From contig OX637395.1 of NCBI GenBank assembly GCA_951799425.1, positions 39,007,175 through 39,071,174 on the forward strand: 64,000 nucleotides of DNA. Direction: 5' to 3'. Each line of letters begins with the position of its first letter. The stretch's first letter is position 1. Of the stretch, positions 24,201 through 34,715 are shown in pieces. The notes beneath the pieces were generated by a model. It made no database searches, was not told the origin of the DNA, and saw only the letters and a list, made by a program, of their open reading frames with translations. The stretch is from Ilex aquifolium (Eukaryota; Streptophyta; Magnoliopsida; Aquifoliales; Aquifoliaceae). The position numbers were made by a program, and so were the translations under genes.

Positions 24201-27200
24201 GTTATTAACAGGGGAGGTCAGTGTTATTTCCTATACAAGCTGGGGTCTAGTTGTTATTTGACCAAACCTCAAGGAGGTGGACGTAATTTACCCTAGATCA
24301 AACAAAGCATGAAATGACTCAACGGCATAAAGACCCAAAACAGCAAAACAAATTATACAAGTAACACGAGTGACAAGACCAATGGACGACTAGTTTTGTA
24401 CATCTGGGACAATGTCCAAGTACTCCAAATAACCAATACAGAATATCACTCTGTGGCAACAATCATGCACCACCATCAACGGAATGTCGACAGCCAAGCC
24501 TCAAGTCCAGTGGTTGCCTAAGAGGAAAGAAGAAAGTGGAGAAAAAAAGAAAGAACAAATAACGAAAAGATGGCAGGACATCATTACTGGCAATAATTTT
24601 TGAACAATGCAAAGCTAACATGGGGACTTGCAAGCATCGCCATATGCAGGGTACAACAGCATTCCCCTTTATTCCCACTACCAGCATATTTTCAAGTTTT
24701 TCCAGTATCCGAATCATACTTTTGGTATGCACATGTTTTTGTCGTTCTCAACCATGTCCGCTCCTTGGGAAAATAAATAGTTCCTTTCTTTCACTTTTAA
24801 CGGGAAAAAGAAAAGATATGACCCCCAAACCCATTCCATCCCTTCAAACGCTACGCCCAAACATGAACCGTAGTGTTACAATGGCTTAGCTAAATGCTCA
24901 AAGTAATAAGAGCATACAAATAGACTAACCGCAACATACAAAGACCACTCTTCCAAAAATGAAAGCTTAACCACCCTTGCCTCGGACGGATCCAATCAAA
25001 AAATGCATGTACAAACAAGAAATTGATTTTTTATTCTCAGTGAGAATAAGCATACTTTCTAGAGATTCATCAAGAATCTTTGAAGCAATAATCTTCCAGA
25101 CTCTCTTGTGCAACAGATTGTCACCAAGGAAGTTCCTTTTACTTATTTTTTTCTAACTTGTACTTTATTTTCAACCAAACAACAATATCTTCTCTTGGGA
25201 GGTTCAAGCTTTACCAAACATTAAAAATTAAAAGGATAACTGTGCACCCAATCATTTGAAAAACTACCTCTTCTCTAAATCGTTTAATTTTTGGGACACG
25301 ACCTCCTCCTTCTCCTTAGCTGTTTCAGCCTGTTAACAAGCCAGATATAATCATCAGAATCCTTTCAGGAATTAGTTGATCAAAGTACTTTAAATATTAC
25401 ACATGCAGATAAGCCCTATCAGTATCTAAATACTAAACCAAGATCTAGATCATAAAATTAAATGAAAACGGACAAAAACGCCATGCCACAACCACTCCCA
25501 TTGGTTTAGGGTGTGGGAAGGGGAAATAAGGGTGAACTGGGTGAATATTTAATCTTTTGCTTCACTCGCACAAAGCAGCTGCCCACAAACTCAGATAAAA
25601 CAACAGCCCGGTCACTAGCATCACACCAAGCAGTACCCCACAGCTAAAAAATATACTATCAGAAAAAACACAGAATTTTCACTGTTTGTAACCTCTATTA
25701 CAGAATGATCCCGCTCGGCAAATGCAGCAGCAACACAACCTTGAAAAAATTTAACCTGCTTCTCTGCTTCCATATTCTGGAAAAATAAATAAGGTAAGCA
25801 ACCATGAAAATTTGCCACTGGCCACAATTGCTGGACATATATACTTAAGCGCTAACTAAAAATGGAAAATCAGAAAATCAAGACACATTTATGTCAAATT
25901 CAGACCCCTAGAAGCTATCTACACATTTACGGAAGACCCATGCTTGGCACATTCTTCTATGTGGTATGTGAGCTTTGTAACTGTACAAAAATCCTTCCAC
26001 GTTACTGGTGTATGAAGTTTCTCTAAGGGACATAGAGAGCATTAGCGTAATGGTCAAGGGACAAGCCATAGCCATGAATTGGAAAAATAGAGAGGTTGTT
26101 TCCACATAAGTTACTTTCCAATAACAGTTTGTCATGGATATATGCTTGAGTGTACACTGGTGATACTCATTCCACAAGTAAATGATTCATAAATTCCTTT
26201 CATCCACAATTGTATCGCTCACACTGGCCACATGCACATGAACACACACACACACAGAGAAAAAGAGAGAGAGAGAGACCTTAGAGACCTCCGCATTGTG
26301 TAAGTCTGCCAACTGGCTCTGGAGACAGTAGATACACATGTAAGACAGTTAGAATAGTATTTTAGAAGTGATATCAAAAAAAAAAAAGGCAAAAGAACCT
26401 CACTTTAACACGATACGCCTCCGAAAGCTCCTCTTGAAGATTTAGATTTTCCCTTGTGCAAGCAGCTAACCTCTTCTTTGAGTTCTCGATCTCCTGCTCC
26501 AGGCCAGCTGTCCTAATTGGGAATTGATTTCAATGCAAGGTGTCCTTATTGCTTGCGTACATAGAAAACCTACTCACCCTACTCCAACCAAAAACTAGAT
26601 TATGATGACCTCATGGACCTATAAAAAAATCTTATACCTCTGAAAATGCATTCGAGTAGCCACTGCGAGATAGCTAGGTCCAGCTTGGTGCATACATAAT
26701 TGTTCAATATCTTTACGTAGTTGATCACGCTCTACAATAAAAAATGGAAAAGGCATCATGTTAATAATCTGTGGCTAGGCCCTAAGGCCAGTATGGGCCT
26801 ACACTAAGGTTCAAATCCAATCATCAATCTATTAAAAGATGGTAATAAGATGTGTATGATTCTAAGTATAGCTGATCAAAGCGACAAGCCAGTGGACATT
26901 CTATGTCGGAAGCAGAACTGATGAGATGCCTTAATGCTTTCCACCATAGACTCAATCCGGTGAATGAGAAAGAGAATGCAATGCCAAATTTAGATCAAAC
27001 AACCAAGGATGAATTACTGAGAAATTATGGAGAAAAATTAGTGCACTAGTGTATAGTATCTATGGTGTAGAGAGTAGATAAGTTTAAAGGTTTGCCTCTC
27101 CAAGAAAGGTCACCGACATGAGTTCTCCAACAACAAGCAACTTGATGTGAATTATAAGATAAAAATCCAAAATAATAATTGTTAATTTCCAAAAAATCCT

Positions 27201-29914
27201 ACTTTTTTCCTCCTGTGGTGATTAAATAAAAAAGGTGGAGTTTTAAGATGACAATATTAGATGGCCCAAACAAAATACTTACTTTGATGCATCGGAAGGA
27301 TGCATTTTAAACTGAGGGTGGAGAGTGGATAGCTTCATAAATACTAGATCAATAGGAAAACATTTTTTTTTGATGGAATAGGAAGTAGTCTAGAAACATA
27401 TCCAGTATTCTTGAGACTAGAAGTTCATACCACAAGCTACCAAGTCTTCTGATTCATTCAAAACCGCACACGATTTGTGTGGCAGGAATATTTGAGGGTT
27501 AGGGGTCAGAATTCAGAAATTGCTTCTTAACCTTTTGGGGTATCACAAATTGGTAAGGAATGATAAAAATTAGATTTACTGGAGAACACCATTTAGGTGG
27601 TGGAATCTCACACATCACTGATCGTATTTCTTTTGGATGTTCCTTTGTTCTACTTTTACTCATTCTTTATGCGATCTTCAAGCAGGGAAGCCATCTATTC
27701 CAAGCTTGGGATCTTCAATGGTGCTTCTGTGAGTAAGACTTGCACATACAACTTTTGTCCTCATTTTTCTTTTTAATTGGTTTAGAATGCACAATCTGAA
27801 ACAAATGTGTGTGTAGTAGCACTAGCAGCATAATGGCAGTTATTCTGTACCATGGCCTCTGCCGGTAATCCATCAATTAAACTGCTCAGTCTTGATCCAA
27901 CATCTTCTAACTGTAAGAGGTTAAAGCCTAGCTAAAGAATATTGCCTCACTTATTTACACTTTGCTAACGTATTTGTTATATATGGAATATCTTAGAAGC
28001 TTCTTGTGACTTGTGAGAAGCCTGCATTCTTTGCAGCACTTGAGTCAAACAACACCAAATACAAATTACATTTTTTGAATAGGCCCTGCATCCCCAGTAC
28101 ACCATCAAATCCACAACTAATCATGCACGTCATTATTTGCCCCAAAGCTACTAGCATTTGTTGATTTTCAACAGGCATGGAATAGACAAACCAGTTGTCT
28201 CAAGCCGTGATCCAAAGAACTTGAACCCAAAAGCACATGAAGAAGCAAATTGAGTAAAGAACGACATCTTAGAAGTTGACACAATGAGAAAGCAAGGGCA
28301 CTTGGGACCTTGAATTGTCAAATTTTAGTTTTGGTCGAATCAGATATTAGTTTGGTACGCAAGTAAGTTATGCATATCTATAATCTTCTATATAACAATC
28401 AATTGGGTGTCCCTACTTTCTAGTTTCTAAATTTTTAGAATTTTCAACTATAAAATTAGAAATCAAAAGTCTCATCTAATCATCCTTTTAACTACTCAAT
28501 CTCCTCCCCCGCTAACTGCCCACCATTTTATTAAATTTATCTAAAGAATATTTTTACTACCCGATCACTTGAATACTTCTTTATCAGATTTTCCAAGAAA
28601 CGGGAGTGGGAGAGGGGAAATATGAGGAAATTTTTTTGAAAATAAGATAACAAGTTGTAAACCTAGTGCATCGTATGGTTGGGGCAGCTAGTTGTTATAT
28701 ATTAGGCACAAAGGATATTCAAGTAAATCCAAATCTTTCTAGATATGGGTTGTCATAATGGGCTATGGGTTCTATTTTATAGGTTTTGTTATCCAGTGAC
28801 TCCAGCCTATATGAATGGATTTTAGCAGGTTTATAGACATTAATTAGTCAAAGTGGCTATCCATTTAATATGGAGCGTGAATCCTATCTAGTTCAAATCG
28901 CCTGGAAGTTGTACTCTTTGACTTGAATGGAGATTATTGTACAGAATTTTTTCCATAAGGTTTTGTAGCGCTTTTAAGTTACTTAATGCAATGCTAGTCT
29001 CTGTAACGTCTAGGAATCCAGGTGGGGTTTTTTTTTTTTTTCTGGACACAACTTATCTATTTATCCAACCTAAAACTTCACCTTTATGAGACTAAACCGT
29101 TCCTTATCAAAATAGCCTTTGACCTAACAACCACAGTCCCTTTCATCAATGTTGTTCAGAAAATTCAGTAACCATTTAGGAATTTTCGCGATCTACCACC
29201 TTGGGGGAAAAAAAAAGTCCCTTTCCATCTCAATCTTAGCATGCTAAAGAATACCAATCAGCCCCTACTTACGATTTGTTAGTACCATATGAAAGTTTAA
29301 AAATACTATTAATACATGGCTATATCCTTAGTATTCCAAGCTTTCGTACATAAAAATAGCATCAAAACTTGTAGAATAATTTGTCACACCCCAATGATCA
29401 AAATTTCGTTTTGGTGCATTATTTCGGTCACCTAAAAAACGGAAACATTTCTACTTATTTCGGAAATATTTCGATCCGTTTCGGAAATAAAATGAAAAAA
29501 ATAAAAAATTTAAGAATTATTTTTCTAAAACATGGTCGAAATATACCAAATTATCTTAAAATGTCTTGAAACATTTTGAAACAAGTATGCAAATGCATTG
29601 AAACATTACAAAACACCTTGAAGCATTATAAAACACCTCGACGTATTAGAATTTAGATTTCATCACTGATTCGTTTCGGTCTCTTGTAAACGGAAACGTT
29701 TTGGTCGTTTCGACCGTTTTGAAACGAAATTTTGATCATTGCCGCACACTTAGTTTTACATCACAAGTTGGGTAGCAAAAAAGAATGCTACACTAAATGA
29801 AACTACATATCTCTCCTCCAATTTCCTTCTTCTATGCCTCAGAAAACACATTAAAACTATGTATAGGGTGCAAAATTCTCTCAAGCGGTTATGTTTAAGT
29901 ATTCCTTCCTTCAG

Positions 29915-29954
<40 letters not shown>

Positions 29955-31219
29955 CAGACAATTTCTTAGAAAGAGGTTTTGAGAAGTCTTCCCTCCTATT
30001 TTTCTAATTTATTAGATTTTTTAATTATTAAATTAAAAATCTTCCAATCACAATTCACTACATATTATTTATAACTATCCATGTATTCCCCACTAACTAA
30101 CCACCTTTAATTTGAATTTATTTAAAAAAATTAAGATTATCACTCTATGACTTTAGATAATTACTTACCTAATTTTTTAAGTAGTAAAGATAAAAGAAAA
30201 GAAATCATAATGATGGGTAATATATCCACTGCACGGGCCTGGACTACTAGTTTTTTTTTACTATGTCACAGTAAGTGATCAAGAAAACTCAATGACATCT
30301 TACGTTGATGTTATTAGGGGTGCAACTTGGGCGGGCCAACCCGAACTCAACCCGAAAAAAATAGGACTTAGGTTAGAATTTTTAATACTTGGGTTGGGCC
30401 TGAGCAAAAAAACTCCAACCCGAATTGAATTTGAGCAAGTCTCAGGTTGAGGCCTCGAGTTGTAGGGTTGAACTCGAATATACATAAATATATAAATATA
30501 TTTAACTAAGATTAGTATTTATCTTCACTCTTTAAAGTCCAGACTTTCACTTCACTTCACGTTTTTACCCCTGTGCCTCTATCACTCTTAGATCCCTCTC
30601 TCAGTCGTCATTCTTCCCTCTCTTAGCCTCCCTCTCTCAATCGTCACTTGTCTGAGACTCTCAGTCTCCCTCTCTCACTCATCACTCCTCCCTCTCTTTT
30701 CATCTGTGCCTCGCCCTTCATTTCAAATCAGTTGAAAAAATCAGATCTACACTTGGAAAAATCAAATCTACACTTCAAAAAATCAACCCGAATTAAGTAA
30801 CACAAGTTCAACCCGATTTTTAACCCGAAATCAGCTCGAATTAAGTAACCCGAATTCAACCCGACCCATCCGAATTAAACTTGGGCAATACTCAGGTTGA
30901 GGTAGGGTTCGGGTTGAAGATTATATAACTAGGGTTGGGCTAAAGTTGACCTCTCAACCCGCCCGAGTTGCACCGCTAGATGTTATGGTTATACTCAACA
31001 GAAAAAGGGGTTTTGCTCAGAACCTGTAAAAAAGTCGTTAGGCATGACAACTAACCGACCTAGTTAAGATTAGAATTTTTGTAAAGCGTTTTACCAACAA
31101 ATAAATAAAAAAAATTTAAAACCAAGTAATTAGCGCTTCGCATAACAATTACTGTACATACCATGCTCCAACTGCTGAATCCGAGCACTAACAGACTCGT
31201 CGTTTGATTTTTCATCCAT
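14839..31219 (-). CDS. Plant coiled-coil protein, myosin-heavy-chain-related type, 17 coding exons
   Basis: Exons: 31219-31162, 26731-26638, 26512-26404, 26318-26280, 25776-25693, 25329-25268, 23097-22995, 21552-21406, 20428-20360, 20280-20224, 20141-19884, 18654-18571, 18425-18315, 17918-17848, 16076-15858, 15696-15603, 15153-14839. All junctions are GT-AG and keep frame, giving 657 aa. It starts [20 protein letters not shown]; residues about 10-275 and 370-450 are heptad-rich and charged (for example [18 protein letters not shown]), so largely coiled coil. Residues about 100-130 ([20 protein letters not shown]) look like the best-conserved block. The C-terminus is acidic, then [19 protein letters not shown]. 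No enzyme motif, signal peptide or membrane helix. It resembles an uncharacterised single-copy plant family of similar length (I recall Arabidopsis AT1G24560, unverified). Function unknown; likely structural or cytoskeletal. Confidence 0.87.
17298..17560 (-). pseudogene. Chloroplast ndhB fragment (group II intron end plus exon 2), NUPT
   Basis: On the minus strand, 17537-17500 reads as group II intron domain V (GAGCCATGTGAGATGAAAGT... pairing back on itself), followed by an exon that reads [20 protein letters not shown], then [20 protein letters not shown] and EIL. This is the start of exon 2 of plastid ndhB, in the right position behind its intron. Homology stops abruptly near 17331, where unrelated sequence begins. 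Differences from ndhB as I remember it are mostly C-to-T changes, and one W has become C, so it is dead nuclear plastid DNA. It lies in the intron 16077-17847 of the coiled-coil gene, in the same orientation. Confidence 0.9.
19096..19233 (+). pseudogene. LINE reverse transcriptase fragment
   Basis: Reads [20 protein letters not shown] then GIPIEV, stop, KCLGD, which is the start of the LINE RT domain (GPDGIP with the usual W replaced by a stop). A further stop follows. Weaker RT-like words continue near 19530-19600. It lies in the coiled-coil gene intron 18655-19883, antisense to the gene. Confidence 0.8.
21194..21234. repeat. Poly-G tract, 41 G
   Basis: Forty-one consecutive G (poly-C in the transcript) in the intron 20429-21405 of the coiled-coil gene. 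Confidence 0.9.
23176..24293. mobile_element. Non-autonomous Mutator-like (MULE) element
   Basis: Long terminal inverted repeats: the left end GGGTAAATTATATCCACCTC and the inverted right end GGGTAAATTACGTCCACCTC stay alike for about 48 bases, through a shared GAGGTTTGGTCAAATAACAA. The flanks AAGATCAAA (23167-23175) and TAGATCAAA (24294-24302) form a 9-bp target duplication with one mismatch, as Mutator transposases produce. The 1118-bp interior has a CT microsatellite and a T/G-rich tract (23680-23720) and no transposase. It fills most of the intron 23098-25267 of the coiled-coil gene. Confidence 0.88.
28384..28691 (+). mobile_element. Small Helitron (second family)
   Basis: Begins TCTTCTATATAACAATCAAT after a host A and ends GGTTGGGGCAGCTAG before a host T. 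Only 308 bp, AT-rich, no coding. Its 5' part resembles the element ending at 30250. Confidence 0.65.
29392..29741. repeat. Inverted-repeat (MITE-like) element
   Basis: CAATGATCAAAATTTCGTTT at 29392-29411 is repeated exactly in inverted orientation at 29722-29741, and inner parts (CGTTTCGG / CGGAAACG) also pair. No clear target duplication was found, so the transposon class is open. Confidence 0.65.
29916..29952. repeat. (TA)n microsatellite
   Basis: About eighteen TA units directly before the small Helitron ending at 30250. Confidence 0.95.
29953..30250 (+). mobile_element. Small Helitron, 5' end unclear
   Basis: Ends CACTGCACGGGCCTGGACTA then CTAG before T. Its interior matches parts of 28384-28691 (TTTCTAATTT..., AATCTTCCAATCA...). 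The 5' end merges with the TA repeat and could not be fixed. Confidence 0.5.
30315..30978. mobile_element. Non-autonomous hAT-type element
   Basis: Ends are TAGGGGTGCAACTTGGGCGG and, inverted, TAGCGGTGCAACTCGGGCGG. The flanking 8-bp direct repeat GATGTTAT is exact (30307-30314 and 30979-30986). 664 bp, no transposase; interior rich in CCCGAA/CAACCC words. It lies in the first coding intron of the coiled-coil gene. Confidence 0.92.
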
Positions 31220-31221
31220 GG

Positions 31222-31504
31222 CTGTAGGAGGGAAAAAAAAGATCACACAACTCGAACAAATTCTACTCAATAAGAATTTCCTTCTCAGAAAATATCGGCA
31301 AAGACATAATTACTTAAAACTGTTTCTTACAGGAATAAATATAAATTTCTCAAAAAAAAATATTCCGCCAGATAAAAAAAGAACTAAAGATTATCGAACA
31401 ACAATCAAGGCATCAATTGAATGGAGTATCCAAAAACCAGATTAAACGAATAACTGATATATATCACGTACTTATACGGATATATTGAGCGAAAAAAAAA
31501 TTAC
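31222..31504 (-). other. 5' UTR intron of the coiled-coil gene
   Basis: Minus strand donor CAG|GTAATT at 31504 and acceptor CTACAG at 31222, leaving only CC before the ATG. The leading UTR exon would lie upstream, about 31505-31690. Confidence 0.65.
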
Positions 31505-31518
31505 CTGAACGGATTAGG

Positions 31519-31658
31519 GTGAGAAACGACGACGGCGGAGAACACAGAATCGATGTACGGCTTGGTTTCCGAAAATCCGGGGACGGAGTTTGAAAACCCT
31601 AGAGTGAGAAACGACGACGGCGACGAACACAGAGTCGTTGGCAGGTCTTGGTTTCTGC
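31519..31658. repeat. Tandem duplication in the 5' UTR of the coiled-coil gene
   Basis: GTGAGAAACGACGACGGCG begins at 31519 and again at 31604, and similarity continues for more than 50 bases (both copies end near TTGGTTTC). Period 85 bp, two copies. Confidence 0.8.
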
Positions 31659-31690
31659 AGGAGACCTCCCAACAAGAAACAGCCCACAAC

Positions 31691-34600
31691 CAGCTGTTTT
31701 TTTATTTTATTATTTTCTCACAATCATTACTTATTAAAAAAATTCCTTTTAAAGGCCCTGAAGTTTCAAAATTTGCAATGATTCCCTGATTGAAAAGGAA
31801 TTTTTTTTTTTTCCTTTTTTGGGTGGATGAACATGAAAACCACTGGTTGACTCAAAATTTTGACGGGCCATCGGGGTCTGGACAGTTTTGATCCGCAAGC
31901 AGCCTAAGAGCCCGACAGGTAAAGTAGTGGATTGTGTTTTCAATAATGTTATTTGGATTTAATTGACATAATTTATTGATTTAATTCATCATAATTATTG
32001 ATTAGTTGTGAATTCTAATAAATATTAGGACTTACTGTCAATTCAATAATTATTATGAATGTTTAGATCAACAATTTATATTCAAGTAGCATTGTTTTTG
32101 TTTTTTACCCATGCGGAATAAATGACCTAGGAGAACCAAAAACCGAAAGATGGCTCGGCCCGCATTCCGTCATGCAAAGTAACGATAGAAAATAATAATA
32201 CGTGCATTGGGCTATTGTTAGGTGGAACTCACTTCTAATTTAATGGCTACACTAAATTAAGTTCTTAGATTAAGTTTTCAAATTTAGTCTCCATAACATT
32301 GCTCTTTAAATTCACCTACGGTGGTATAAAAAGGCCCAGCCACCCAATTTGTGGACATACCCCTACATTAATTGAATTATAATTATTTAAGTAAGCTTGT
32401 CAATCGTGTCTGGTGAAACGAGTTTGTGTTAAAAAACATCCCACCCATATTAATTCGTGTCATATGAAGTTCGTGTCGTGTATAAACCATGTATAACTGA
32501 TATATAAACAAATCATATCGTGTTTTTTTTTTTTATTGGTTTCACCTAAGTCCGATTCGTTCATTAATCATGTCGGATCGAATCCACTCATTTACTAAAC
32601 AAGTGATTTAAAAAAAATTTAAACCCGTTAATTTCGTATCCTGTTAATACATCATGTCATATTTTTTGACACTCCTATGTTTAAGGGACATAATGGTGAA
32701 GTGATCACCAGATAAACCTACATCACGTGAGTTTATCCATATGACCCACAGCTTTCATATCTGCAAAGAAATAAAGCAATTTTCAAGTGGTTGGGTTGGA
32801 TTGGTAAAGAACGGATTGGATGAAACACACCAATCATATCCCATCCTATCAAATAGTATTGGGCTGCTGTTTGAAGCGCCAGGCCCGGAAGAAAGTGAAA
32901 TGTATCGAAGTGTAGCGAGGCTTTAGCAATGCCAGTGTGCGCCTTCCTGTTTTGGGCTTTTCGCACTTTGCACCCCAAAAATATCTCAATTCTCACTTTG
33001 TACCCTAAAAGATTATTTTTTCCACATTATACCTTGAATGTCATAAATTGATTTTAATGTAGCCCTCGGACTAAGATCCGTTTCAGATTCCGTTAAAAAC
33101 ATCCTAAAGATTGTCAATAGAGTTCAACCACAAGCTTAAATCAACTAGTAATGAGGATAAATAAACCAGTGCAGTGTTCAAGCCCAAACCTGGTCACCAG
33201 TGCAGACCTGAGTTTCTCCCAGCAACCAATACATATTTGAACAAGTTACTCATGAGACATGCAAATGTATGAACAATAAGACATTTTCATGATGGCGATT
33301 GTCATCCACATAGCCTCCCTACTCTCAACATAAAAACCACAGTTTAACAGACATATTACCTACTTTTCACACCTGTAACATTTGCACACTTCAAAACCTC
33401 AAGAAACTGATGATCGCAAAGCCATAGCAGCCTATAAAAGCACTTCTAAACGACAGTGAGTCAGGGACCCCAGAGGTACCTTCACATGACATAACACACC
33501 ATCACATGAAACAACAAACAGGTGAACAATTTCCACACCCAAATGCACAATATATTGAATAATTACAAGCAAAATACCTTAAGGACGAAATATGGCATCA
33601 GATACATGAGACTATACATTGATCTAATTAAAACGATATGCAGCAACCCATTCGATTACACTTGCCCAAACCTTCCATCAACTCATACTCTGCTATCTGG
33701 AAATTGCAGGACAAATAAACATGAAACACCAAATGACAAAAATGTCTTTCTTTGGATCTCCTATTTTCTATGACAGAGAATGATCTTTAAGTGCCCAAAA
33801 ATGCAATACCTATCAGGTTTGATACAAACTTTCCAAAATTACACAATAGTTTCCCCATGTTTTATTGTCAATATAGAAAAAAAAAAAAAAAAACCTGTTC
33901 ACGTAGTCTACGGGTTCATCAGGAGTTGCTAATAAAGGCACCCGTGGAGTTCACCTGCCAATAAATCTAGTCATATTTACAACTACAAACAAAGTTAGCT
34001 GGAGCAAATACATATGCCTAACAGGGTGTTATTCCAAACAATGCTCCACTCCTATATCGTGGTTCCCCATTGTGTAAATTTCCATCATGCACGAATCATC
34101 TGCACATTTTTTAAAAGACATTAATAAATCAAACCTGCAAATAAATTAACAAATAAAATCATTTTTTTTTTTTGATTCACAACAAATAAAATCATTGCCA
34201 CAGGAGTACAGTAACAATACATCCTCCCGGTCAGGAAAGTCTAAATCCATAACTCTGACAGAAATGGGAAGTGCCAATCAACAGAGACATATAAAGCAGA
34301 AAAAATTCTATACGCCAAAATTTTATGATGCCATCACTGAAATTTTAGAAGTATTTTAGAAGGCAAATAATAGCATATTTCCTGAGCCTGCACTGTTAAA
34401 TTAATTCTGAAGGTTATTCTAACTTGTGTCAGTTTGAGGACTAACGATGTTGAAGCTGTTTCCTCTTATCGTATCATATTTGATCTGAAATGTATTTGAA
34501 GCATTCCTAAGTGAAAATGCCACACATTATAGCATTAACAACATGCCTCAATAATACAATAAGTTTTTCCAATGAAAAAAGGAATAGGGAGAGAAAAATG

Positions 34601-34715
34601 ATAATTAATTGTTTCATTATTTTCATTTTTGCATGTTGAGTTTCGACCAATTTTATCTGCAACTTGAACCTCTGAGCCAAAAATGAATTGTTTCTTGGGA
34701 AAACGAATTGAAAGA
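31691..34715. other. Intergenic between the coiled-coil and TRB genes
   Basis: The promoter of the coiled-coil gene lies at the left and the 3' end of TRB at the right. 32390-32685 looks like an old small element (GTCAATCGTGTC at one end, GACACTCC at the other). 32960-33110 resembles a lone Mutator-type end (CTTTGTACCCTAAAA). No coding sequence recognised. Confidence 0.45.

Noticed and set aside
26767-26830. Possible SINE or tRNA piece (GGTTCAAATCC)
   Set aside because: A B-box-like word alone; no head, tail or target repeat. A similar word at about 50022 was left out for the same reason.
32390-32685. Small element with GTCAATCGTGTC and GACACTCC ends
   Set aside because: Ends too diverged and no convincing target duplication; mentioned only in the intergenic note.
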